Source: Variovorax sp. WS11
GTDB taxonomy: Bacteria; Pseudomonadota; Gammaproteobacteria; Burkholderiales; Burkholderiaceae_C
Length of the DNA: 64,000 nucleotides
Assembly: GCF_010499245.1 (NCBI RefSeq)
Contig: NZ_JAAGOW010000004.1
Location: 930,001 to 994,000, forward strand
Direction: 5' to 3'
The notes beneath the pieces were generated by a model. The model did no database searches and was not told the DNA's origin. It worked only from the letters and a program-made list of their open reading frames with translations. Both the position numbers and the translations under genes were made by a program. Positions 25,601-34,163 of the stretch are shown one piece after another (within the stretch, counting starts at the first letter, position 1; every line of letters begins with the position of its first letter).

Positions 25601-25990
25601 GATGGAAGCCGCGAATCGCTCGAAGGTATTCTGAGCTTGGCGGCAGAGAAGCCTCCGCGCGAGTGGGTGGATCGGCACATAGACGCGGCGATCTTGGAAC
25701 TGGCCAAGTTCGCCCGGGGCTTCCGCGAAGCGGAAGCCTACGTGGCCGTCCAGGGTCGGAAGGCCCATAGCGAGGCCATCGCGGTGGTCATCGGGACCGG
25801 CTCCGATACCAAGACGATCTCGCGGTCGTTCTCCATCGCCGACCGCCATCGGAAGACCGTTGAAGCGAAAGCCGAAGAAATCGCTTCGATGCTGGAAGGA
25901 CAAGGTTTGGGAACCGAAGTGCTGCTGGCGATCCTCGCCAAGGCAGGGATGAAGCTGGCATCCAGCGACAAGGAGTTGGCAAATGGTTGA
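22655..25990 (+). CDS. sspC: SspC, large P-loop ATPase of the phosphorothioation machinery
   Basis: An 1111-residue protein with Walker A GPFGGGKSS (67-75) and a Walker B-like DGVLVILDEMGKFLE near residue 170, followed by long helical regions without other recognised domains. SspC is the ATPase that works with SspB and SspD in single-strand phosphorothioation. It starts inside the 3' end of sspB (8-base overlap) and itself overlaps sspD by 8 bases, so the three are translationally coupled in fixed proportion. Length and position fit the family. Confidence 0.85.
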   Translation: MSENKEDALSDLVQISRQYQRSIRVDTDIGRLDALAGYICHATAASIVDGMCRQLSDTNQRSFTWTGPFGGGKSSLAVALASALHPDKALRTRARHALGLDSKPAFDRAFPVRKGWLLMSVVGRRGSVVADLGAAIRRAQGKSVDGRNKPNAQSVIAELIQEAKDRLQDGVLVILDEMGKFLEASALGSGDDVYFFQELAEAAARSDGRLVVVGVLHQSFAQYSARLGIDTRDDWAKVQGRYLDLPFVAASDEVVELIGRAIDAKRRPNWMIDASKVIADAIRSRRPAVGEAFAHSLAACWPLHPAMAALLGPISKRQFGQNERSTFGFLSSVEPHGFRSYLNSTPISQATWYRPSDYWDYLRANLEPAILASPDGHRWSQAVEAVERAEAKTGDPLLVSLIKNIAVIDLFRNGSGLAADAAVLGALFYDRSREELEAALQRLAALKVALYKSFTGAWSVFEGSDFDIDAAIAQALASSPGIDYGRLSQLMGLHPVVAKRHYHETGSMRWMELTLCSIEQAEKIANDYFPRRGDFGAFILALPSRGMSLREARKRAQACSKLRPWPVMVGIPSNHSRIAELSAELVALEHVKDRHELSGDAVARREVYARLAATRADLEDQLQAAVSLAKWHDGSDQIVEPGSKLSPVASELADDLFSSSPPVWSELVNRDSVSSNSVKARRDLLHAMVSAEGQEALGIEGFPAERGLYETLLRHTELYRQDASGAWRFLPPGDGKSEGFEDVWRATRNLFSDANTRIGADGIYSLWSAPPFGMKQGIQPVMLSAFMLAHKANIGVYKDGMFVPRLTDADIDECLQDPSRFSLRWVAIDEDKNRILEGIAKLLAEIGESAGAADPLEAARGLVAMVFNLPEWTRRTQRLGEAAKAMRDMLLKASDPHKVLFVDLASVLSAADGKAYVKALRAPLHELAGAYGKMLTMVEAKMLDALDAGRNDMDALRERAEAVAGVSGDLRMDAFATRLAGFDGSRESLEGILSLAAEKPPREWVDRHIDAAILELAKFARGFREAEAYVAVQGRKAHSEAIAVVIGTGSDTKTISRSFSIADRHRKTVEAKAEEIASMLEGQGLGTEVLLAILAKAGMKLASSDKELANG

Positions 25991-26825
25991 ACGGCACGTT
26001 CTGGGGCTTTCTGGCGGCAAGGACAGCGCCGCCCTGGCGATCTACATGCGGGACCACCACCCAGACCTGGACATTGACTACTTCTTCACCGACACGGGCG
26101 AAGAACTCCCAGAGGTGTACGAGTTCCTCGGCCGCTTGGAAGGCTATGTGGGTAAACCCATCGCCAGACTCAATCCGCGCCGGGACTTCCAGTTTTGGCT
26201 TCGCGAATACAACCATTTTCTGCCAAGCCCTCAAACCCGTTGGTGCACCCGCAAGCTCAAGTTGGCGCCCTTCGAGCAATGGGTTAGGCCTTGGCTAGCC
26301 GCAGGGGACAAGGTGACCTCCTATGTCGCCATTCGCGCTGACGAGGACTATCGCGAAGGCTATTCGGCCAAGGCCGACAACCTCTTCGTGAAACTGCCTT
26401 TCCGCGAAGCCGGCATCGACAAGGCTGGCGTGATGGACATTTTGGAGTCCTCCGGCGTCGGGTACCCGAAGTATTACGAGTGGCGCTCGCGCAGTGGCTG
26501 CACCTTCTGCTTCTTCCAACAAAAGATCGAATGGGTCAGGCTGAAAGAGCGCCACCCCGAGTCATTCGAGGCAGCCAAGGCACTGGAGAAAGACGCCTTG
26601 GACCACGGCTCGCCTTTCACTTGGTCAAAGGGCGAGTCGCTCAGTGAGTTGGAGCAGCCCGAGCGCGTGACCGCGATAGAGGCTGAGTACGAAGTCCGCC
26701 GCGCTCGTCAGCGCAAGAGCATCCCCATCAACCCGCTACGGCCTGTGAAGGCCTGCCCAGAGGACATCGATGATGTCTATGGGGAAGACGAAGGCGGCGG
26801 CTCGTGCCTAGTCTGCCATAAATGA
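25983..26825 (+). CDS. sspD: SspD, PAPS-reductase-like ATP pyrophosphatase
   Basis: A 280-residue adenine-nucleotide alpha-hydrolase-fold protein. The PP-loop SGGKDS is at residues 10-15 (LGLSGGKDSAALAIY), followed by DYFFTDTGEELPEVYEFL. Cysteines C88 (RWCTRKLK), C173/C176 (SGCTFCFFQQ) and C275/C278 (CLVC near the end) could hold an Fe-S cluster, as in DndC. SspD activates the DNA backbone with ATP for sulfur insertion, receiving sulfur from a cysteine desulfurase. No sspA lies in the window, so a housekeeping IscS-type enzyme would have to supply it. Confidence 0.87.
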   Translation: MVERHVLGLSGGKDSAALAIYMRDHHPDLDIDYFFTDTGEELPEVYEFLGRLEGYVGKPIARLNPRRDFQFWLREYNHFLPSPQTRWCTRKLKLAPFEQWVRPWLAAGDKVTSYVAIRADEDYREGYSAKADNLFVKLPFREAGIDKAGVMDILESSGVGYPKYYEWRSRSGCTFCFFQQKIEWVRLKERHPESFEAAKALEKDALDHGSPFTWSKGESLSELEQPERVTAIEAEYEVRRARQRKSIPINPLRPVKACPEDIDDVYGEDEGGGSCLVCHK

Positions 26826-26904
26826 GACTGTGGCTTGCATTGCAGCCTTAGAAGGCCCAAAGAAGGCGCCACGTGTGATGCAAGTTTAGCTTGGAGGAGT
26901 TGGT

Positions 26905-27426
26905 TTGGATCTGTCTTCCGTTGTTGACTTTGTCAATCAAGCCGACACAGAAATCGGCAAATACCGATTTGAAATAGCAATCTCCCCTTCAAAACTATCA
27001 AACAATGCTTTCGTACTAGCCGGCCTCAATTGGCAAAGCATCAAATATGGTGATGCCGAGATTGATCAAGTGCCGTCAGACAAACGCGGCATCTATGCTT
27101 TTTCCATATCGTATCCGAGCCAAATCCTGCCTCCACATGGCTACATCCTCTACATCGGAATCGCCGGAAGAAGATCGGATCGCTCTCTGAAGGCCCGATA
27201 CAAGGACTATCTAAACCCTCAAAAGATCATCAAGCGTGAACGGATCGCTCGAATGATTGCAAACTGGCAAGACGTACTACGATTTCACTTTGCACCCGTC
27301 GAAGACGCTATTACCTCCGACCAACTCGAAGAACTTGAAACCCAACTCAATACAGCTCTACTTCCACCTTTTTCAGAAGGCGACCTAGAGGCTGATACAA
27401 AGAGAAAGCGGAGGGCATTCCGATGA
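26905..27426 (+). CDS. GIY-YIG domain protein in the ssp locus
   Basis: A 173-residue protein starting at TTG 26905 after GGAGGA. The GIY-YIG nuclease core is visible: G62-I-Y64 (KRGIYAFSI), Y83-I-G85 (GYILYIGIAGRRSDRSLKARYKDYL, with Arg in the usual catalytic helix) and a late LEELETQLNTALLPPFSEGD where the family carries its metal-binding Glu and a final N/S. It overlaps the DGQHR gene by 4 bp (ATGA) and lies 79 bp after sspD. Base composition is AT-richer than sspBCD, so it may have joined the locus separately. Nuclease activity is plausible but untested. Confidence 0.72.
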   Translation: MDLSSVVDFVNQADTEIGKYRFEIAISPSKLSNNAFVLAGLNWQSIKYGDAEIDQVPSDKRGIYAFSISYPSQILPPHGYILYIGIAGRRSDRSLKARYKDYLNPQKIIKRERIARMIANWQDVLRFHFAPVEDAITSDQLEELETQLNTALLPPFSEGDLEADTKRKRRAFR

Positions 27427-28682
27427 GCGGCAGCAACAACAAACAACTCACCCTCCCCGCTCTTCGCGGAGTCATGGGTAATTGGGTCTATTACACCTGC
27501 TTAATGAGCGTGCAGGAACTATCTGAGCGAGTTCGTTTCGCCGAAGAAGTCCACAAGAACAAGAACCTGTCGGGAATGATTCAGCGGCAACTTCGATTAA
27601 CCAGAAGCGCGCAGATCGCGAACTACATCAAGAATCAGCCTGAGCGATTCTTCAACTCACTGGTAGTGGCGACATATGGAGGTCAACCCAATTGGCACGC
27701 AATCTCCAGCGTCAAGTCAAAGCCCGGTGGGCCTGAACTTGGCGAGCTCTCAGAAGAGGCGCTGGAATCGGTGGGATTTCTCTCTTTCCGTGGGGATGAG
27801 GAGCTCTTCGCCTTGGATGGTCAACATAGATTGGCGGGCATCAAGAAAGCTGTCGCGGAAGGACTTCCGGAAGACCACGCTGACGAGCTATCCGTCATCT
27901 TTGTCGCACACAAAACCACTCCGCAAGGACTGGAGCGAACCCGCCGGTTATTCACTACCTTGAACAAGACTGCCCGCCCCGTCTCGAAAGGCGACATCAT
28001 CGCCCTAGATGAAGATGATGCAATGGCGATTTGCGTCAGAAAACTTATTGAAGAGACGGATTTCTTTTCTGGAGACAAGATTGCCTTCGTTGCCTCTAAC
28101 AACATGCCGACAAAAAACGCCGTCAGCATAACAACAATCGGCAATCTCTACGACGTGCTCATAACGCTTTTTACACAAATCCCGACGGAAATAAAAGCAA
28201 GAAAGGCTGACCTCCAAAGGATTCGACCTTCTGATGATAAGCTTGATGCTTATTTCGAATTGTCAAAAAAATTCTTTGGATTGCTTGATAAGAATTTTTC
28301 GGAAGTTCAGAGTTATTTCAAATCGGGTAATCCAGAGACGGTGGTTCAACAGCATCGCGGCCCCCATGGGGGCACTGCATTGTTTCGTCCAATTGGGCTC
28401 GACATCTTTGCCAAGGTCATCGCAAAACTTAGCAAACACATGACGCTAGAAAAAGCCGTTGCACTGGCCAGTAAGCTTCCTCGCAACTTGGGCGAGGCGC
28501 CTTATAGCGGCCTCATGTGGAGTCCAAGCACGAAGACCATTTCAAACGCCCACACAATAACTGTCCGAGAGGTCCTGATGCACATGGTCGGGGTTTCGAA
28601 ATACTCGGAGGCAACCTTACTCAGCAGGTATCGAAAGGCCATGGCGGACGAGACGGCGCAGCTTCCACCCAAAGTCACTTAG
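27423..28682 (+). CDS. DndB-like DGQHR-domain protein
   Basis: A 419-residue protein with the DGQHR motif at residues 132-136 (ELFALDGQHRLAGIKKA) and the second conserved block RRLFTTLNKTARPVSKGDIIALDEDDAMAI. DGQHR proteins include DndB, the regulator of dnd phosphorothioation operons, and proteins of other defence loci. Here it is coupled to the GIY-YIG gene, in an ssp rather than dnd setting. A repressor role acting on the hairpin upstream of sspB is an attractive inference. AT-richer than sspBCD and sspFGH. Converges on sspH with a 78-bp gap. Confidence 0.8.
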   Translation: MSGSNNKQLTLPALRGVMGNWVYYTCLMSVQELSERVRFAEEVHKNKNLSGMIQRQLRLTRSAQIANYIKNQPERFFNSLVVATYGGQPNWHAISSVKSKPGGPELGELSEEALESVGFLSFRGDEELFALDGQHRLAGIKKAVAEGLPEDHADELSVIFVAHKTTPQGLERTRRLFTTLNKTARPVSKGDIIALDEDDAMAICVRKLIEETDFFSGDKIAFVASNNMPTKNAVSITTIGNLYDVLITLFTQIPTEIKARKADLQRIRPSDDKLDAYFELSKKFFGLLDKNFSEVQSYFKSGNPETVVQQHRGPHGGTALFRPIGLDIFAKVIAKLSKHMTLEKAVALASKLPRNLGEAPYSGLMWSPSTKTISNAHTITVREVLMHMVGVSKYSEATLLSRYRKAMADETAQLPPKVT

Positions 28683-28760
28683 TCGCGTCTTGCAGATTCG
28701 CAGCCCTGCTGAAACTGCAGGACGATCTCATCATCCGATAGGCCACACTGGTACGGGCGC

Positions 28761-31700
28761 TTAAGCGTTGTCAGCTCGAATCGCCTCGACCGCAGCCTCA
28801 ATGTCTTGGTCCGACAGAAACGGGGCCTGCGCGAAGACAAGCCCTTGCTCACCGTTAAGCTTAGCGGCTAGATGACCACGCCCGAGCAGGAGCTCTGCCC
28901 CAGGGCGGTCCAGGGAAATCTTAGAAGTGGCTTCACTAGAGACCTTCAAGATCAAACGATTGCCCAGGTTCTCGCGAAGCTGCATGGGCATCACGTCCTT
29001 GTCGGGGCGCTGCGCAGCGAAGATCAGGTGGATGCCGGCCGCGCGGGCCTTCACGCCAAGGCGTTGCACCGCAGCGCTCACCGCCGCCTTGTAGGCGTCA
29101 TCGAGCATCCAGTCGGCAAACTCGTCATGAACGACGAAAAGCATGGGCAGGCGCTCCGCTACCTGCGCTTTGGCGTTGTAGGTCGGCAAGTCGCGAGTCC
29201 TGGCCTTAGCGAAGGCCCGGTAGCGATCCTCCATCTCCTGAACCAGCACTTCAAGCACCTCAGTCGCGCGCTCCTTGGTGGTGACAATCTCTTCGCGCAT
29301 ATGCGGCAAGTCGGCCAAAGGGGCGTAGTCCACGCCCATCTTGGGATCGATTAAGACGATCTGCGCGAGCTCCTTGGGATTAGTCGCAGCAATGTCCAAG
29401 AGTAAGGCTTGGATGAGGACGGACTTGCCGCTGCCGGTGGCCCCAGCCACCAGTGCATGTGGTTCGTGGGATGAGAGGCCGCCAAACTCCGCGCCGAGGT
29501 TCAGATATAGCAGCGCGCCGTTGATTTCTTGGAGGCCCAGCAAGAAAGACGTGTTGATGCCGGCGAGGTTGCGGTTGAGCTCGCGGCGAGCCCATAGCTC
29601 CCACAGAGACACCGCTTGCCGTTTTGAGCCCGCGACTGTCACCACGATTTCGCCGGGCTTCGGCTGCACGGTGACGAGGTTGATTGCGTGGGTGGTCAAG
29701 AGCTGGGTGCGCTTGTTTTCAATATCCTCGACGCGCAGCCTGTCGGAGCCGGCCAGGCGCACTAAGCAGCCGTTGGGCGTCAACCGGGTGCCCAGGATGG
29801 CAGCTTGCAGGCCATAGCTGTTGAGCGCGGCTTTGAGTTTCTTGGTGACATCTTGCGACCAGGCTTCTCGCTCGGCGTCCGCCTCCGCGCCGCCTGCGCA
29901 TTTGGACGCGGCGAGCGCAGCCAGGGAACCGCGAAGGATGGGCTCAGCGGCGGAGGTCACGGCGGTCGAAGGGGCCGCGGAGCCCTGCAACTGCAGCTCT
30001 TCTTGCGCGGACCCAGTCGGCTCGACGGCGACGCTGGAGTCAAAATCCGAGACACTCGCCGGCTGCGGCAGCGGAACATCCTCTTCGGCCGGCTCCGAAA
30101 GGCCGCTTGCGAGTTGGTCCATTGCCGCCAACCAGGGCACGCGCGCCGCCGGCTTCTTGAAGCCGTGGCCACCCCAGGGGTGATGCGAGCCAAGGCCGGC
30201 GCGGGCTTCGAATGCGCCCTCTCCCTTCGCGTAGGCCTCGACGAGCTTGCGCAGCTCCGGCCGGTCGAAGACCTCCTGCCAAGCCTGGACGCCATCCGAC
30301 TCTTCAAGCAATTCTTGATCGGAGGCCGAAGTCGAACCAGCATCGGAAGTGTGGACGTAGACGTGCGAATAGCCGCGCAGCGAGATCTCGACGTCGCCTT
30401 CGCGCAGCTTCGCGCGGGCGCGCTCCATCAAGCCGGTCATGCCAGGCGGAATTTCCGCATCGATGAGCAGGTCGGCCAAGCGCGCAAGCCAAACGTCGCG
30501 ATCGAGGCGACCGGGATCGCCAAAGAGAGCCTCCCGGAACATACCCAGCGTCGCGAGGAGCTGGTCCTTGGAATCACGGCGCGCCTTCGCCAAGCCATCC
30601 GCGCCCACGTATTTGGACTCGACAATCGCGATGACGACGCGAACGCCCTTCTCGCTCTCCTCGACGTTCAAGGCAAGAACGTCGGCGATACGGCTCTCCG
30701 GCTGCGAGAGCCAGCTCGCGTAGTCGTCCAGCAGGAAGTAGGCAGTCAAGACCTGCCCGCCACCGGCGGCCTGCTTGAACTCTTCGGCGAGCAAGTGGCG
30801 GCTCAGCACAAGGCCAATCATTTCCCCGGCGGAAATGCCGCGCTTGGCCGCGCGCAGGACGATGTCGCCCGAGACTGACAGCGCGTCCCGCTTGGCCTTG
30901 TCAGCCGCCGCTTGGATCTCATCGGCGTTAAGCTGCAGGTTCAGCTCGCCCAGGCGTCTGCGCACCAACACACCCAGCAGCCGTAGCTCGGAAGTCGAGC
31001 TGACGATCATGTTGCGGCCATTGGTCGAGCCGCGGCGATAGCGGACGACGGTGATGTTGTTGTGCTGGAGCTGGCGCTTATCCAACAGCTCGTCATAGGT
31101 CGCGACCCACTCGGCCAAGTCATGCGCGTCCTTAATCATCGTCGCCAATGCCGGGCTTTGCAGCGAGATGCGCCGAGCTGGCAGGAAGCGTTCGTCCGGC
31201 AAGGCGTCGGTCTGACGGCAAACGGCTGCCACCGCCGACACATAGGACCAGCCGGAGGCCGTCTGCCAAGGACAGGTGAGGAAAGTCGTCGACTTGAGCT
31301 CGTTCTCGCCTGAAACACTGCGATATGACCAGCGTGATGGGGCGTGCTCCAAATTTGGCCTTTCGTTGGTCCAAGCCACGGGCAGCCATTCCGACTGAGC
31401 AGCGCGGGCGATCACGTCATGCAGGAATGCCACGTCGAAGGCCTTGAAGCCTTGCGCGCTTTCGCTGGGCGTCGACGAAATCGGTGTCACCGAGATGCGC
31501 AGGTTTGAGATGAAGTTGTCGCTGGTCTCGCTGACCACAGGCATATCCGAGTCATCGCCAGCCTTGTTGACCAACTCGCCATAGACGCTGCGAAGCTTCG
31601 CGGGGTCGGAGTGGCGCACCGACACGCTGCATTGCAGTTTGCCGTCTTCCTGGATCGACGAGAGCTCACGTACGGTGGCAAGCGGCAGCTCCGCGGCATC

Positions 31701-34163
31701 GGCGTTGTAAAGCACTACGCTGAGGTTAGAGGCCTCGTGCGGCTGCAACCCGATATAGCGCTCCAAGAGCTCACGGGCCTGCTTGGCGGCTGAGGCCGGG
31801 TCCACATCGGTCATGGCGTCCTCGGCACCACGCGTAGGCGACTCCAACAGACTGTAGCCGTTGACCGTGCTGCTTTCGGACACCAGCATCGGCGCGCCGG
31901 CCTTGCTAAGGACGGCGATCTCCGGATAAAACGGGTGGGCGATCTCGTCGGAGAGCTCGCGCATGAAAATCTCGCGATCACCATAAAGGATGTTGCCGCT
32001 CGAGAGTAAGTGCGTGGCGAAACCCGCGATGCGACGCGACTTGACCGCCAACGCCTTCATGCGCTCCGGGTGCCAGGGCGGGATGATCAGAGCCGGGTTG
32101 TCACCGGCCACGCGAGCGGAGCCGATGGAGAGCACTTCCGACACCAGCCTCGACCGGCAGACATCGCCCCGGGCATGGGTCATCAACGTCGACAGCAGGG
32201 CCGCGAAGGACTCGGCCTGCCGCATAACCGCCTCGCCGTGCAGGCCGGTTTCGATGAAGTCCGTGATCGCCTGGATATAGCCCTCCTCGAACTTGTCCCA
32301 AGCCGAACGGATCTCGTCGCGCTGTTGGCTGGTGAGGCGGCCTTCGTCGGCAAGGTCTTTGATCCGGCCTTTGATCTCCGCTCTGAGGCTGCGCAACTTG
32401 TTGCTGGGTGGGACTAGCGATCCGGCGTCGCGGGCGAAGGTCGCCTCCAAGGTACCCGTGTCGAGCAGCGACACGGTTTGCACCCCGCCTTTCTTGCTCA
32501 CCAGCCGGCGCGGCACTTCCGTGCTGCCCACAGCGCCTTTCTCCAAGAGGCGGCGCATATCGGCAACCATCGACAAGCCGATCGACGTAGGCCGGTAGCT
32601 CCACAGGAGCTGCGTCTTGGCCAAAACCGCCTCCTTGCCCTTGGAAATCTGGACCAAGGCTACGTCGAACTTAATTTGGAGCGCGGCCCTCGCCAGGGAA
32701 GAGTTGGGCTTGACCTTGTTCTTCTTGTCGTTGCGCAGCTCTTTCTCCGTAACGAAGAACGCCTCGTAGTCGAAGAGCGGATCGGGCAGATTGGCGTTGC
32801 CCATGCGCTCGACCTTCCAGTCGGCCTTGGAGCCCATCAGCTCCTTCAAGCCCCGGTACATCGCCGAGAAATAGCTCCCCGCGTCGTAGTTGAAGCGCTC
32901 GCGCCACTCCTTGCGGCCCTTGGTGACGGTAAAGCGCAGGATACGCTCGCCTTCGGGCTCGCGCAGCCCCGCGTGCAGGCCGTTAACCACGCGCGCAAAG
33001 CCGTCGAAGAAGTCGTTGCACTCGATGGGTTTGCCATAGAGCGCCTTTTCCCACCGCGCGCAGAGCTTGAAGTCTTGCTCCAGGAGCCGACGGTGTTTGG
33101 CGAAGAACTCCTCGTCCTCCCCGTTGAAGTCCGCCCGACGCTCGCGTGTCTTCAAGTCCTCCAGGAGCTTGCGGCCCTCGGTATCCAGCGAGTTCTCCGG
33201 CTCGCAGTCGTGATCAAAGAACCGAATCGTCGAGTCGGACAGGCCGAGCAGCTTCTCCTTGGGCTTGTCGAAAGCAAGGTAGACGCCGTCGCCCTCCCAC
33301 TCAAACTTGGCGAGCTCGGTCGCTGCGTCCAAGTCGCCCGCCGGCGCCGCGACGAAGGCGTCCAAGGCTTCGCGTGCGCTGTCCGCGATCTCGGATGCGT
33401 GCTCAGCGATACGCTCGCGCAGCTCCTCTGCGTCCAACGGCTGGCCGTTCTGGCGCAGCTTCTTGAGCAGCGGCGCGCGTTGGGCAAAGAGCTTGGCGAA
33501 GGCTTTCTGCCAAGGCTTGCTAGAAGCCGCAAAGGTCTTGGTATTGGCGAAGAACGAGCTATCGCGCGGCAGGCCCGCCTTGGGCAGCGCGTGGCCCACT
33601 GCGTCGCGGATGGGTAAGCCGCGCGTAGAAATGGCTTCGATGATCTCGGAGCAAAACTCGCCAAGCTGCACGAGCGAGAGCTCGGAGGAAGAGAGCAGGC
33701 CGTTGAGGGCCGCTTGGAATACCGCGCGGTCATCCGGGACGGGCGACAAGCCTCCCACATGCAACGCGGCCTCGACCCACGGCTCCGAATCAGCGCGCAT
33801 CTCCTTGGCACCGATGGCCATCACATGGCCTAGCGTGTCCGCTAGGTTGTGCTCGTTGCCGTTGGCGGTCAGGATCGCCGCCTTGCTGGTCTCGGCGTTG
33901 TTACGCACGAAGCCCGCGTTATGCGGGATCAGGATCTCCAGAGGCAGGCCCTGGCCGCCGACCAGCGCCTCCGGAATCATCAAGTCCACCTTGGCCAACA
34001 AGTCAGGGCTGGCGAGGATCGCCCGTGCCACGGCTGCGATCTGACCCGATGAAAGCTTGTCGAGCCGGAACAGAGCGACCGAGTCGCCCGGGTGTCCGGG
34101 GTTGGAAATGCGCTTGGAAAGGATGTCCGCGCCGACGCGCCCGATGATGCGATCGGTCAGCAT
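28761..34163 (-). CDS. sspH: SspH/DptH-like FtsK/HerA-type translocase of phosphorothioation-dependent restriction
   Basis: An 1800-residue protein. The C-terminal FtsK/SpoIIIE-type ATPase has Walker A GATGSGKS (about 1573-1580), a preceding FGGLSSHEPHALVA, and Walker B RLPMLFVVHDEFADWM. The last part (GIHLIFAAQRPDKDVMPMQLRENLGNRLILKV...GAELLLGRGHLAA) is typical of FtsK-type motors. An Ala/Pro/Ser-rich linker (about 1380-1450) separates it from a very long N-terminal region without recognised catalytic motifs. As in DptH of Dnd systems, it should move along or degrade DNA lacking the modification. Last gene of the sspFGH operon; its ATG overlaps the sspG end by 7 bases. Confidence 0.83.
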   Translation of the reverse strand: MLTDRIIGRVGADILSKRISNPGHPGDSVALFRLDKLSSGQIAAVARAILASPDLLAKVDLMIPEALVGGQGLPLEILIPHNAGFVRNNAETSKAAILTANGNEHNLADTLGHVMAIGAKEMRADSEPWVEAALHVGGLSPVPDDRAVFQAALNGLLSSSELSLVQLGEFCSEIIEAISTRGLPIRDAVGHALPKAGLPRDSSFFANTKTFAASSKPWQKAFAKLFAQRAPLLKKLRQNGQPLDAEELRERIAEHASEIADSAREALDAFVAAPAGDLDAATELAKFEWEGDGVYLAFDKPKEKLLGLSDSTIRFFDHDCEPENSLDTEGRKLLEDLKTRERRADFNGEDEEFFAKHRRLLEQDFKLCARWEKALYGKPIECNDFFDGFARVVNGLHAGLREPEGERILRFTVTKGRKEWRERFNYDAGSYFSAMYRGLKELMGSKADWKVERMGNANLPDPLFDYEAFFVTEKELRNDKKNKVKPNSSLARAALQIKFDVALVQISKGKEAVLAKTQLLWSYRPTSIGLSMVADMRRLLEKGAVGSTEVPRRLVSKKGGVQTVSLLDTGTLEATFARDAGSLVPPSNKLRSLRAEIKGRIKDLADEGRLTSQQRDEIRSAWDKFEEGYIQAITDFIETGLHGEAVMRQAESFAALLSTLMTHARGDVCRSRLVSEVLSIGSARVAGDNPALIIPPWHPERMKALAVKSRRIAGFATHLLSSGNILYGDREIFMRELSDEIAHPFYPEIAVLSKAGAPMLVSESSTVNGYSLLESPTRGAEDAMTDVDPASAAKQARELLERYIGLQPHEASNLSVVLYNADAAELPLATVRELSSIQEDGKLQCSVSVRHSDPAKLRSVYGELVNKAGDDSDMPVVSETSDNFISNLRISVTPISSTPSESAQGFKAFDVAFLHDVIARAAQSEWLPVAWTNERPNLEHAPSRWSYRSVSGENELKSTTFLTCPWQTASGWSYVSAVAAVCRQTDALPDERFLPARRISLQSPALATMIKDAHDLAEWVATYDELLDKRQLQHNNITVVRYRRGSTNGRNMIVSSTSELRLLGVLVRRRLGELNLQLNADEIQAAADKAKRDALSVSGDIVLRAAKRGISAGEMIGLVLSRHLLAEEFKQAAGGGQVLTAYFLLDDYASWLSQPESRIADVLALNVEESEKGVRVVIAIVESKYVGADGLAKARRDSKDQLLATLGMFREALFGDPGRLDRDVWLARLADLLIDAEIPPGMTGLMERARAKLREGDVEISLRGYSHVYVHTSDAGSTSASDQELLEESDGVQAWQEVFDRPELRKLVEAYAKGEGAFEARAGLGSHHPWGGHGFKKPAARVPWLAAMDQLASGLSEPAEEDVPLPQPASVSDFDSSVAVEPTGSAQEELQLQGSAAPSTAVTSAAEPILRGSLAALAASKCAGGAEADAEREAWSQDVTKKLKAALNSYGLQAAILGTRLTPNGCLVRLAGSDRLRVEDIENKRTQLLTTHAINLVTVQPKPGEIVVTVAGSKRQAVSLWELWARRELNRNLAGINTSFLLGLQEINGALLYLNLGAEFGGLSSHEPHALVAGATGSGKSVLIQALLLDIAATNPKELAQIVLIDPKMGVDYAPLADLPHMREEIVTTKERATEVLEVLVQEMEDRYRAFAKARTRDLPTYNAKAQVAERLPMLFVVHDEFADWMLDDAYKAAVSAAVQRLGVKARAAGIHLIFAAQRPDKDVMPMQLRENLGNRLILKVSSEATSKISLDRPGAELLLGRGHLAAKLNGEQGLVFAQAPFLSDQDIEAAVEAIRADNA

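Noticed and set aside
28705..28721. CCTGC...GCAGG as a bidirectional terminator between the convergent ssp operons
   Set aside because: Five-base arms without a T-run are not enough; no terminator is claimed in this gap.
29805..30878. 357-residue open frame on the plus strand
   Set aside because: Also antisense to sspH, with arginine/alanine-rich shadow composition.
32478..33617. 379-residue open frame on the plus strand
   Set aside because: It lies wholly antisense to sspH and is a codon-bias shadow of the GC-rich gene; no family motif.
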